From Ardenticatenaceae bacterium (GTDB taxonomy: Bacteria; Chloroflexota; Anaerolineae; Promineifilales; Promineifilaceae), in NCBI GenBank assembly GCA_020634245.1, contig JACKCC010000019.1:78780-142779 (forward strand): 64,000 nucleotides of DNA. Direction: 5' to 3'. Below, one piece after another: positions 31,436-39,160 of this stretch. Under the pieces are notes generated by a model, which had not been told where the DNA came from, ran no database searches, and saw only the letters and a program-made list of their open reading frames with translations. Every line of letters begins with the position of its first letter. The first letter of the stretch is position 1. The position numbers were made by a program, and so were the translations under genes.

Positions 31436-34400
31436 ATGACCAAGGACTTCATCTTTCACGGGTCCCTCGACGAACGCGACCCTGAACTGAACCGACTCCT
31501 TGCCCTGGAAGACCAGCGGCAAGACCAAACCATCATCCTCATCGCTTCCGAAAGCATGGCCCCCGATGCCGTGCGTCAAGCGATGGAAAGCAAATTCGCC
31601 AACGTGTACGCCGAAGGCTATCCGCGCGAAGAAAGCCGCCGCCAAAAACAAGGCGACATCCTCGATACCGACATGGAACTGGCCCTTTACCGGCGCAACA
31701 GTGATCCGCGCTACTACAAAGGCGTCGAATACGCCGACATGCTGGAAGCCCTCACCCGCCGCCGCGCCGCCGAACTGTTCGCCGCCAATGGCATCACGCC
31801 CGACCAGCTTTATGTCAATGTACAGCCGCTGAGCGGCGCACCAGCCAACAGCGCCGTCTACACTGCCCTGCTCCAGCCCGGCGACACCATCATGGGCCTC
31901 AATCTAAATGACGGCGGCCATCTTTCCCACGGTACGCGCATTAATCGCTCTGGCCAACATTACAACGGCGTCACCTACTTCGTTGACGAAAAAGCCGAAA
32001 GACTGGATTATGATGCGGTTGAAAAAGTGGCACTGGAAACCAAGCCGCAAATTATCGTTGCCGGATTTTCCGCTTACCCATTTATCATCGATTGGAAACG
32101 CTTCCGGGAGATCGCCGATAAAGTAGGCGCCTACCTCCTGGCCGACATCTCTCACATCTCCGGGCTGGTCGCCTCTGGCCAACATCCCAGCCCCATCGGC
32201 ATTGCCGACGTGGTGATGACCACCACCCACAAGAGCCTTTGCGGGCCACGCGGCGCTATGATTTTGACCCATCGCCGCGATTTCTACCGCAAAATTGACC
32301 GCGCCGTCTTCCCTGGCGAACAAGGCGGTCCCCACCTCAACACGATGGCGGCCCTGGCCGTCGCCCTCAAGCTGGCCAAAACTGACCAGTTCAACGAACT
32401 GCAAGCCCGCATTGTCCACAACGCCCAAAGATTGGCTCAAAAATTGCAGGAACACGGCCTGCGCATCGTTGGCGGCGGCACAGAAAACCACCTGTTCATG
32501 CTAGACACCAAGAGCGTCAGCCACAATGGTGTGCCGCTGTCCGGCGATTTGGCCTCGCGTATTTTGGATACGGTGGGCATCGTCGTCAACCGCAACACCA
32601 TCCCCGGCGACGTAGGCGCATTCAATCCCACCGGCTTGCGCCTGGGCACAGTCTGGATCAGCCAGCTTGGTTTTGGCGACGCCGAGGTTGATTTGCTGGC
32701 CGAAGCCATCGCCACCGTGTTACAGGGCTGCACGCCGTTCACCTACACAGCGCTGGGCGGCAAAGAACTGCGCCGGGCCAAAGTCTCCTACGCGGCGCTG
32801 CTGCGCGGGCGTGGAATCGTCCGCCAACTGCGCGGTTTCGAAAAACCAGCCCCGGCTGGTGATACGGTAGAACTGCACGGCAACAAGGCTGGTGAACTGT
32901 TGAATCAGGCCTTGACCAGTGATGTCTCTGCGTTGGCTGTGGGCGAATCACAGCCCAGCCATCTATTCGGGGAGGGATTGGATGTAGATGCAACTGTGAA
33001 ATGTGTGGCGGCAGATCATTATCAACTGCGCTTTGCCGATGCGGACACAGCCGGACAAGCTGCTGAATGGCTTGCCGCTCTCTCCGATGGCTACGTGTTG
33101 TTTGATGATAAGTATGGGAAATTAGCCGGCCCGGTAGTCGTCAAAACGATGACGGCAGATGGCGTTGCCGCTCCACAGGCGACTGACGCCGCCTTTGCCG
33201 ATGGCAAGCCATATTTTGTGGGCAACGCCCAACGAACGAACGGGGAAGCATTACCGGCATTTGTCTGGAATGAGCCGGAAGACCCGCCATTGTTGAAAAC
33301 AACTTTGCATGCGACGCACGTGGAGATGGGCGGCAAGATGGTTCCTTTTGGGGGCTATGATATGCCGGTCTGGTATTCGTCGGTGCTGGAAGAGCATACG
33401 GCCGTTCGCGAAACCGCCGGTTTGTTCGATGCCACCCACATGGGCGTGTTTGAGGCCAGCGGCCCGCATGTCGTCGAATTTTTGAACACCGTCACTACCA
33501 ACGACGTGACAACGCTAGAAATCGGCCAATCACATTACACCTACTTCCTCCTGCCCGATGGCAGCGTGGTCGATGATTTGATGATTTATCGCCGCGGCGA
33601 AGAGAAGTTCATGCTGGTGGTCAATGCCTCGAACAATGACAAGGATTGGGCCTGGATTAATGCGGTGAATGATGGGAAGGTGATGATTGATGGGCAACGG
33701 CCGTTTGCTAAAATCCAGCATCCCGTCAGCCTCAAAGATTTGCGAGACCGGCAGTGGGGCGACGAATGCCGCGTGGATATTCCACTACAAGGCCCGGCTG
33801 CCCGCGATATTGTGATGGCTATGTGTGACGATGAAGCGCTGGCCAAGCGAGTTAAAGGACTGCCCTGGGCCGGTTTGACCGAAGGCAAATTGGCCGGGTT
33901 TGATGTGGTCATCTCCCGCACTGGCTACACCGGCGAGCGGATCGCTTACGAACTGTTCGTTCATCCCGACAAAGCGCCCGATTTCTGGAAAGCGGTGGTC
34001 AAAACGGGTGAACCGTTCGGCCTGAAACCCTGCGGTCTGGCCTCGCGCGATAGCACGCGCACCGAAGCCGGTCTGCCGCTCTACGGCCACGAACTGGCTG
34101 GGGCGCACAACATGAATCCGGCTGACGCCGGTTTTGGCAGCTACGTCAAATTGTGGAAGCCGTTCTTCATCGGCCGCGACGCGTTCATTGCCCGCGAGGA
34201 AAAACGAGATCGCATTTTGGTGCGCTTCCGCATGAATGACAAGGCGGTGCGCCGTCCCGAAACGGGCGATCCGGTTCTGGACAAGCGGGGCAAGGTTGTA
34301 GGCCAGGTGACGAGCTGTGCGGTGGATAGTGAAGGTTACATGCTGGGTTTGGCGCTGGTGCCGGTAAATATGAGTGAGGTGGGCACGGCCGTATCCATTT

Positions 34401-34519
34401 ACCAGCTTGGTGGCGGCACACGCTCCATCGCGGCTCCTAAGAGCACCGGCCTTGGTGCACGGCTCCCCATGCCGGATGGCGCAACGATTTTGACACGATT
34501 CCCATCGAAAAAGAGGTAG
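31436..34519 (+). CDS. Fusion of serine hydroxymethyltransferase and glycine-cleavage T protein
   Basis: A 1,027-residue two-enzyme protein. Residues about 15-470 are GlyA: LIASESMAP, the PLP Lys266 in TTTHKSLCGPRG and the folate region GTVWISQLGF. Residues about 618-1000 are GcvT: GGYDMPVWY, TGYTGE and LASRDSTRTEAGLPLYGHEL. Between them lies a roughly 150-residue linker domain of unknown fold (about 470-617). Both halves use tetrahydrofolate: GlyA moves C1 between serine and glycine, and GcvT transfers the aminomethyl group of glycine to folate. Fusion would place two sources of methylene-folate on one chain. GcvP, GcvH and Lpd are not in the window. Both halves keep their key motifs. Confidence 0.93.
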   Translation: MTKDFIFHGSLDERDPELNRLLALEDQRQDQTIILIASESMAPDAVRQAMESKFANVYAEGYPREESRRQKQGDILDTDMELALYRRNSDPRYYKGVEYADMLEALTRRRAAELFAANGITPDQLYVNVQPLSGAPANSAVYTALLQPGDTIMGLNLNDGGHLSHGTRINRSGQHYNGVTYFVDEKAERLDYDAVEKVALETKPQIIVAGFSAYPFIIDWKRFREIADKVGAYLLADISHISGLVASGQHPSPIGIADVVMTTTHKSLCGPRGAMILTHRRDFYRKIDRAVFPGEQGGPHLNTMAALAVALKLAKTDQFNELQARIVHNAQRLAQKLQEHGLRIVGGGTENHLFMLDTKSVSHNGVPLSGDLASRILDTVGIVVNRNTIPGDVGAFNPTGLRLGTVWISQLGFGDAEVDLLAEAIATVLQGCTPFTYTALGGKELRRAKVSYAALLRGRGIVRQLRGFEKPAPAGDTVELHGNKAGELLNQALTSDVSALAVGESQPSHLFGEGLDVDATVKCVAADHYQLRFADADTAGQAAEWLAALSDGYVLFDDKYGKLAGPVVVKTMTADGVAAPQATDAAFADGKPYFVGNAQRTNGEALPAFVWNEPEDPPLLKTTLHATHVEMGGKMVPFGGYDMPVWYSSVLEEHTAVRETAGLFDATHMGVFEASGPHVVEFLNTVTTNDVTTLEIGQSHYTYFLLPDGSVVDDLMIYRRGEEKFMLVVNASNNDKDWAWINAVNDGKVMIDGQRPFAKIQHPVSLKDLRDRQWGDECRVDIPLQGPAARDIVMAMCDDEALAKRVKGLPWAGLTEGKLAGFDVVISRTGYTGERIAYELFVHPDKAPDFWKAVVKTGEPFGLKPCGLASRDSTRTEAGLPLYGHELAGAHNMNPADAGFGSYVKLWKPFFIGRDAFIAREEKRDRILVRFRMNDKAVRRPETGDPVLDKRGKVVGQVTSCAVDSEGYMLGLALVPVNMSEVGTAVSIYQLGGGTRSIAAPKSTGLGARLPMPDGATILTRFPSKKR

Positions 34520-34532
34520 CTTTTGAGAATGT

Positions 34533-34590
34533 CAGCCAGTCAGCACTTCAGCCGGTCAGCTTTTTTGCTGAAACGCTGACTGGCTGAAGT
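34533..34590. repeat. Inverted CAGCCAGTCAGC cassette
   Basis: CAGCCAGTCAGC pairs with GCTGACTGGCTG, and the inner CTTCAGCCGGTCAGC pairs with GCTGAAAC-type sequence around TTTTTT. It lies just after the fusion gene and may terminate it. Confidence 0.7.
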
Positions 34591-34606
34591 ACTGTGAGCT
34601 TTCCTG

Positions 34607-34635
34607 TTGACACCACGCCTGCGAACGGGTAGGAT
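34607..34635 (+). promoter_or_regulatory. Promoter of the phosphoribosyltransferase gene
   Basis: TTGACA at 34607-34612, 17-base spacer, TAGGAT at 34630-34635; the start codon is 60 bases downstream. Confidence 0.65.
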
Positions 34636-34695
34636 TATTGCAGGTGAAGGCGTACGCAAGTATGCCTTCATTTAATTTATTTGAAGGAGAAGGCA

Positions 34696-35199
34696 ATGCG
34701 TCGCGAAGTCTTAACCTGGTCCGACGTAGATAAGTTAATCGACTATCTCACACCGCAGATACACGGCCGTTTCGATTCCATGGTCGTTATTACACGCGGC
34801 GGTATGATTCCGGGGGGAATGCTGGCCGAAGCGTTAAATATCACTTACATTTTGACTGCTTCTGTCCGGTTTCCGGCCGATTTCCCTGGCTTACAGACGC
34901 CACAGCAGATCAAGTATGCGATTCCTGAGTTCATTCAATTTCCAGACGATGAACTGCTGGAAGGCCGTCGTATTTTAGTCGTCGATGATGTGTGGACCAA
35001 AGGACGCAATAGTGTGACGGTTGCCAATCGAATTGACGCCGCTGGCGGTAAACCGGAAACGTGCGTTTTGCATTACAAACCCACAACATCGCTCTACCCT
35101 GGACACACGCCGACTTATTATGCGGCCGTTACCGACGCCTACATCATCTATCCCTGGGAAATTGACCGGGGACCAGAGATGTTGGGAGCGTGGAATTAA
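34696..35199 (+). CDS. Phosphoribosyltransferase family protein
   Basis: A 167-residue type I phosphoribosyltransferase with the PRPP loop in RRILVVDDVWTKGRNSVTVA (about 97-116) and a beta-strand/loop VVITRGGMIPGGMLAEAL near the start. It resembles purine PRTases of the Gpt/xanthine type and the ComF-like small PRTases; the base is not identifiable. The start at 34696 is preferred because GAAGGAGAAGG lies 4-13 bases upstream. It has its own promoter and stands alone. Confidence 0.83.
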   Translation: MRREVLTWSDVDKLIDYLTPQIHGRFDSMVVITRGGMIPGGMLAEALNITYILTASVRFPADFPGLQTPQQIKYAIPEFIQFPDDELLEGRRILVVDDVWTKGRNSVTVANRIDAAGGKPETCVLHYKPTTSLYPGHTPTYYAAVTDAYIIYPWEIDRGPEMLGAWN

Positions 35200-35202
35200 A
35201 CG

Positions 35203-35262
35203 AGTTCGCGAGTATGCGAGTTTGCAAGTAACCTGCATACTCGCAAACTTGCAAACTCAACA
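35203..35262. repeat. Inverted GCGAGTTT-unit cassette
   Basis: GAGTATGCGAGTTTGCAAGT on the left and ATACTCGCAAACTTGCAAAC on the right are inverted arms around AACCTGC. It abuts the -35 box of the SRP RNA promoter. Confidence 0.75.
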
Positions 35263-35276
35263 CCATTTGCTACGAT
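35249..35276 (+). promoter_or_regulatory. Promoter of the SRP RNA gene
   Basis: TTGCAA at 35249-35254, 16-base spacer, TACGAT at 35271-35276. The RNA begins about 15 bases downstream. Confidence 0.6.
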
Positions 35277-35290
35277 CTACTTTTGACAAT

Positions 35291-35425
35291 GTGCCCATAA
35301 GCCCGATGGCGACTGGGTCCCTGGCGGCGGAAGCCGTCGAACCGCGTCAGGTCCGGAAGGAAGCAGCGCTAAGGCGTCTCTTCCGGGTGCCCAGGATCAC
35401 CTGGTGGCCATCGGACTTATGGGCA
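35291..35425 (+). ncRNA. ffs: Signal recognition particle RNA (small bacterial type)
   Basis: The conserved apical loop TCAGGTCCGGAAGGAAGCAG lies at about 35348-35367, the Ffh-binding site with its GGAA tetraloop. The ends GTGCCCATAAGCCCGATGGC and GCCATCGGACTTATGGGCAT pair to close the long hairpin. Length about 135 bases is a little above the E. coli 4.5S type. Promoter upstream and terminator downstream are visible. Confidence 0.95.
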
Positions 35426-35431
35426 TATAGG

Positions 35432-35493
35432 ACTGGAGATTAGAGACTGGAGACTAAATAATCTCCAATCTCTAATCTCCAGTTTATTTTTTT
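35432..35493 (+). terminator. SRP RNA terminator built from a repeat cassette
   Basis: ACTGGAGATTAGAGA (35432-35446) pairs perfectly with TCTCTAATCTCCAGT (35469-35483) and is followed by TTATTTTTTT. The arms are GACTGGA/GATTAGA tandem units, so a repeat cassette serves as the terminator. Confidence 0.8.
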
Positions 35494-36915
35494 ATGCTGA
35501 AACTATTGGCTGGACCTAAACGCATAGTAACGGCCGTACTCATTTTAGTCGGGCTGGGCAGCCTGCTGGCCGCCGGGTATCTGGTGGCGGCGCAGGAGAC
35601 GTTCACCGTGTATGACGGGGCCGAGCCTATCATGGTGTCGGGCAGTTTTGCCACAGTCGGTGATGTGCTGGCAGGAGCGGACATTGAATTACGGTCGGAA
35701 GATGTGATAGTACCGGATGTGGGGGAAACGGCCGTACCCGGCCATGCTATCCAAATTCAACGCGCCCAACCGGTGACACTGACCACCGAAACCGAAAGCA
35801 AAACCGTGTGGAGCGTCCAACCCACTTTGGGTGCATTTTTGCAGGAAGCCGGCATTACTGTTGGCCGTACCGACCAGATTTTTGCCGATGGTCGCCAGAT
35901 TCTCTTCAATCAATTAGACACGACGCCACTGCCACAAAAGGTGGAAATCGGCCGTTTTGTGACGATTACGATTTTGGAAAACGGCCAGCAAAACACACTG
36001 CGCACCGCCGCCCAAACCGTCGGCGCGGCGCTGGCTGAAGCGGGCATCACCATTTACGCCGCCGACAACGTCACGCCGTCGCTGGGGAGCTGGCTGGAGC
36101 CGGGGATGACCATCCAAGTACAGCGTTCGGTGCCGCTGACGATTCAGGTGGACGGCCGTATCATCCAAACCCGCAGCGCCCACAGCAACGCCCTCGACGT
36201 TCTGGCCGAAGCCGGTATCGGACTGGTCGGTTACGACTACACGCAGCCTGGTCCAGAAACCATCTTGCAGCCTGACGATGTCATCACCGTCATTCGTGTC
36301 ACCGAAGATTTTCGCCTGGAAGATCAGCCCATCCCCTACCAAACCCTCTATCAGGCCAGCGATGAACTGGATTTGGATACGCAAGCCGTCATCACGCCAG
36401 GCGTGCCCGGCATTTTGCGGCAGCGCATCCGGGTCCGCTATGAAAACGGCGTCGAGGTTAGCCAGGCGGTCGATGGCGAATGGACAGCCCGCGAACCGGT
36501 TAATGCCGTCATCGGCTACGGCACGCGCATCACGATTCGCACCATCCAGACCGAACAAGGGCCGCGTGAGTATTGGCGCGTCGTGCGGATGCGGGTCACA
36601 TCGTATACGGCCGCCAGTTCCGGCAAATCGCCGGATAATCCACGCTATGGCATTACCGCCAGCGGCTTGCCCGCCGGTAAAGGGGTCGTCGCCGTGGACC
36701 GCAACATCGTGCCCTGGAAATCGGAGGTGTATCTCGAAGGGTATGGTGTGGCCATCGCTGGCGACACCGGCGGCGGCGTGCGCGGCCGCTGGATTGACCT
36801 GGGCTTTGATGAAGACAATTTTGAATCCTGGTGGGGCTATCGCGACGTGTACTTTTTAACACCGGTTCCCGCACCGGAAGATATTAATTATTTACTGCCA
36901 GCGGTTTTGCCGTAA
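35494..36915 (+). CDS. G5/DUF348/3D-domain cell-wall protein (YabE/Rpf-like)
   Basis: A 473-residue exported protein: N-terminal helix (about 10-32), three or four DUF348 repeats (about 35-265, each with a TVGDVLAGADI- or ALDVLAEAGI-like helix), a G5 domain (about 275-352) and a C-terminal 3D domain (about 365-455: RVTSYTA, YGITASGLPAGKGVVAVD, IAGDTGGGVRGRWIDLGFDE) with the three conserved aspartates. 3D domains are lytic-transglycosylase-like (MltA) folds that remodel peptidoglycan. The gene precedes ksgA, the same neighbour as Bacillus yabE, so the order is conserved across phyla. Confidence 0.9.
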   Translation: MLKLLAGPKRIVTAVLILVGLGSLLAAGYLVAAQETFTVYDGAEPIMVSGSFATVGDVLAGADIELRSEDVIVPDVGETAVPGHAIQIQRAQPVTLTTETESKTVWSVQPTLGAFLQEAGITVGRTDQIFADGRQILFNQLDTTPLPQKVEIGRFVTITILENGQQNTLRTAAQTVGAALAEAGITIYAADNVTPSLGSWLEPGMTIQVQRSVPLTIQVDGRIIQTRSAHSNALDVLAEAGIGLVGYDYTQPGPETILQPDDVITVIRVTEDFRLEDQPIPYQTLYQASDELDLDTQAVITPGVPGILRQRIRVRYENGVEVSQAVDGEWTAREPVNAVIGYGTRITIRTIQTEQGPREYWRVVRMRVTSYTAASSGKSPDNPRYGITASGLPAGKGVVAVDRNIVPWKSEVYLEGYGVAIAGDTGGGVRGRWIDLGFDEDNFESWWGYRDVYFLTPVPAPEDINYLLPAVLP

Positions 36916-36918
36916 TTT

Positions 36919-36985
36919 ATCATGCGTCATTTTGTCATGCATCATCAAACAAATGACGCATGACAGAATGACTTTATGAATCACG
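36919..36985. repeat. Inverted GTCATGC-unit cassette before ksgA
   Basis: GTCATTTTGTCATGCATCAT (about 36925-36944) pairs with ATGACGCATGACAGAATGAC with two mismatches. It fills the gap up to the ksgA start, and no Shine-Dalgarno sequence is left for ksgA. Confidence 0.75.
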
Positions 36986-36986
36986 C

Positions 36987-37802
36987 ATGCACCCCAAACA
37001 CCTGCTAGAGCGCCACGGCCTGGAGCCGAAGAAAAGCCTGGGACAGAATTTTCTGTTTGATGAACAGATTCTGTCGCGGATTGTAGCAGCAGCAGAAGTT
37101 GTCGAAACGGATCATGTCTTGGAAATTGGTCCAGGATTGGGGTCATTGACACAGGTTCTAGCCGAAACGGCCGCATCGGTAACGGCCGTTGAACTGGACA
37201 GCCGCTTCCTCCCCATCCTGCAAGAACAACTGCAACCCTACAACAATGTTACCCTCGTACATGGCGACATCCTGGAACAAAACCCGGCCGATTGGTTTGA
37301 CGGACCATACAAAGTGGTTGCCAACGTGCCTTACTACATCACCGGCGCAATCTTGCGCCATTTGCTGTCAGCCCCGCCCCGCCCTTCGGTGATGGTGCTG
37401 ACGGTACAGAAAGAAGTTGCGGAACGGGTAACGGCCGTGCCTCCCCACATGAGTCTGCTGGCGGTGAGCGTCCAATACTACGGGCAAGTTCAAATCGTCG
37501 ACACCATCAAAGCCGGTGCGTTCTGGCCGCGCCCGGACGTGGATTCGGCCGTTATTCACCTTGAAATAAAGAACGGGACGCAAATGAATGCAGATGACAC
37601 AGATTTGTTCTTCAGAATTGTAAAGGCCGGGTTCAGTCAAAAGCGGAAGCAGCTGCAGAAGAATTTGCGCCAGTTGGAGTATGACCAAGGGAAAATCGCT
37701 GATATTTTGGAACAGGCGGGGATTAACGGCCGTCGCCGCGCCGAAACACTCAACCTCGACGAATGGCACCAGTTAATGCGGGCTTATCATGCGTCATCAT
37801 AA
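36987..37802 (+). CDS. rsmA: 16S rRNA dimethyladenosine transferase KsgA/RsmA
   Basis: A 271-residue methyltransferase that dimethylates two adenosines near the 3' end of 16S rRNA. SAM motif LEIGPGLGSLTQ (about 45-56), catalytic NVPYYITG (about 112-119) and the N-terminal KSLGQNFLFD are intact. In frame at about 37574-37606 is NGTQMNADDTD, whose DNA (GACGCAAATGAATGCAGATG) matches a repeat word otherwise found between genes; it lies between the catalytic and C-terminal domains. No ribosome site is visible. Confidence 0.95.
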   Translation: MHPKHLLERHGLEPKKSLGQNFLFDEQILSRIVAAAEVVETDHVLEIGPGLGSLTQVLAETAASVTAVELDSRFLPILQEQLQPYNNVTLVHGDILEQNPADWFDGPYKVVANVPYYITGAILRHLLSAPPRPSVMVLTVQKEVAERVTAVPPHMSLLAVSVQYYGQVQIVDTIKAGAFWPRPDVDSAVIHLEIKNGTQMNADDTDLFFRIVKAGFSQKRKQLQKNLRQLEYDQGKIADILEQAGINGRRRAETLNLDEWHQLMRAYHASS

Positions 37803-37874
37803 AATCATCCGTCAAAGTCATACTTCACGCACGACGTAATGACGCAGGATTCAGAAAACCGCCCCCAATTTTTT

Positions 37875-37903
37875 TTGACATCCTCTTTCAGTAAGGCTAT
37901 AAT
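37875..37903 (+). promoter_or_regulatory. Consensus promoter of the rplU-rpmA-L31 operon
   Basis: TTGACA at 37875-37880, 17-base spacer, TATAAT at 37898-37903. The leader is about 88 bases long and folded. Confidence 0.9.
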
Positions 37904-37916
37904 TGTCCTTCGTTGT

Positions 37917-37992
37917 ATGGGCCTCCAACCACTGCCCATGCAAACTTATAAATACAGACGCCGGCATCATGTATGCCGGTTCTTTTTGGAGG
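37917..37992 (+). promoter_or_regulatory. Structured rplU leader with attenuator-like hairpin
   Basis: Two hairpins: ATGGGC/GCCCAT (37917-37939) and CCGGCAT/ATGCCGG (37961-37979). The second is followed by TTCTTTTT and then directly by the GGAGG ribosome site. A terminator-like stem placed there suits autogenous control by a ribosomal protein, as in known L21 leaders; the match to a known family is not established. Confidence 0.55.
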
Positions 37993-37997
37993 TAATC

Positions 37998-38312
37998 GTG
38001 TACGCAATTGTCGAAAGTGGTGGCCGGCAATACCGCGCCGAAGAAGGCCATACCTTCTCAGTTGAGAAGCTGCCTTATGAAGTCGGTGAGCAAATCGAAC
38101 TAAACAACGTGCTGCTCCTGGCCAATGATAATGATGTGAAGGTCGGACAGCCGGCCGTCGAAGGTGTCTCGGTAAAAGCTACTGTCGTTGAACAATATCG
38201 CGGCAAGAAAATTTTTGTTTGGAAATACAAGCCCAAGAAACGGTATCGCAACCGCAAGGGTCATCGGCAATCTTATACGCGCCTGCGCATAGATGAGATT
38301 GTGATTAGTTAA
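37998..38312 (+). CDS. rplU: 50S ribosomal protein L21
   Basis: A 104-residue L21 starting MYAIVESGGRQYRAEEG and ending in the basic KPKKRYRNRKGHRQSYTRLR-type tail. The start is GTG at 37998, with GGAGG 5-10 bases upstream; longer frames would run through the leader hairpins. First gene of a conserved rplU-rpmA pair. Confidence 0.97.
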   Translation: MYAIVESGGRQYRAEEGHTFSVEKLPYEVGEQIELNNVLLLANDNDVKVGQPAVEGVSVKATVVEQYRGKKIFVWKYKPKKRYRNRKGHRQSYTRLRIDEIVIS

Positions 38313-38324
38313 GGAGAATTAGTC

Positions 38325-38582
38325 ATGGCACATAAGAAAGGTGGCGGTTCCAGTAAAAACGGCCGTGATAGCAACTCAAAACGTCTGGGCGTCAAACGCT
38401 ACGGCGGCGAATATGTCATTCCTGGTAATATCATCATCCGTCAAAACGGGACAAAAATCCGGCCTGGTACCTCGGTGGGTCTAGGACGTGATTTTACCAT
38501 TTATTCCCTCATTGAAGGACAGGTTACATTCGAAACAAAACAGGGTCGCAAATACGTCAGTGTATACCCTGTCGAAAGTTAA
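38325..38582 (+). CDS. rpmA: 50S ribosomal protein L27
   Basis: An 85-residue L27, starting MAHKKGGGSSKNGRDS and with the family motif KRLGVKRYGGEYVIPGNIIIRQ. The N-terminal tail reaches the peptidyl-transferase centre. It follows rplU by 12 bases with AAGGAG before the ATG. There is no N-terminal cleavage extension of the Firmicutes type. Confidence 0.97.
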   Translation: MAHKKGGGSSKNGRDSNSKRLGVKRYGGEYVIPGNIIIRQNGTKIRPGTSVGLGRDFTIYSLIEGQVTFETKQGRKYVSVYPVES

Positions 38583-38596
38583 GGGGCACAACAATC

Positions 38597-39043
38597 ATGA
38601 AAGAAGGAATTCATCCCAAATGGTATCCTGATGCCAAAGTCATGGTTGAAGGCGAAGTCGTCATGACTGTTGGTTCCACCCAACCCGAACTCCGTGTAGA
38701 AATCTGGTCTGGAAGCCATCCATTCTATACCGGCACCCAACGCCTGGTTGATACCGAAGGTCAGGTTGATCGCTTTATGAAACGGCTGCAAAGACGCGAA
38801 GAGCTTCAGGCCAGCCAGGAAAAGAAAGAAGAAAAACGTTCACCCCTCAAACTTTCTATCGAAAATATGTCATTGGGGACCCGTGCAGAAAAAGCACTGG
38901 AATCTGCTGACGTAACCACAGTGGGTGACGTGATGGAATTGTTGGAAAAAGGCGAGGATGCACTGCTGGCTTTGCCCGGTATTGGCCAAAAAGCACTCAT
39001 CGACATCAAACGATTCTTGCGCGCCGAAGGACTCATCGAGTAG
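38597..39043 (+). CDS. rpmE: 50S ribosomal protein L31 fused to a helix-hairpin-helix domain
   Basis: A 148-residue protein, twice the usual L31 length. Residues 1-66 are L31 (MKEGIHPKWY, GSTQPELRVEIWSGSHPFYTG, LVDTEGQVDRF). The four zinc cysteine positions read M16, E18, W37 and S40, so it is the zinc-free kind. After a charged linker (67-85, KKEEKR) residues 86-148 form a helix-hairpin-helix domain: LGTRAEKALESADVTTVGDV and LLALPGIGQKALIDIKRFL. This resembles the C-terminal domain of RNA polymerase alpha. It is 14 bases after rpmA in the same operon. The role of the added domain is unknown. Confidence 0.9.
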   Translation: MKEGIHPKWYPDAKVMVEGEVVMTVGSTQPELRVEIWSGSHPFYTGTQRLVDTEGQVDRFMKRLQRREELQASQEKKEEKRSPLKLSIENMSLGTRAEKALESADVTTVGDVMELLEKGEDALLALPGIGQKALIDIKRFLRAEGLIE

Positions 39044-39077
39044 CGGGTTTCTTTGGGGCAAAATAATAGATAAAATG

Positions 39078-39110
39078 AAGGGCAGGTGCGGCAACGTATC
39101 TGCCCTTTAT
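39078..39110 (+). terminator. Terminator of the ribosomal protein operon
   Basis: AAGGGCAG pairs with CTGCCCTT across GTGCGGCAACGTAT, followed by TTAT. It lies 35 bases after the L31 stop. Confidence 0.7.
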
Positions 39111-39160
39111 CATTTGATTCATCAATCGTCATTCAAATTTAAAATTTCCAGGGAGGTACT

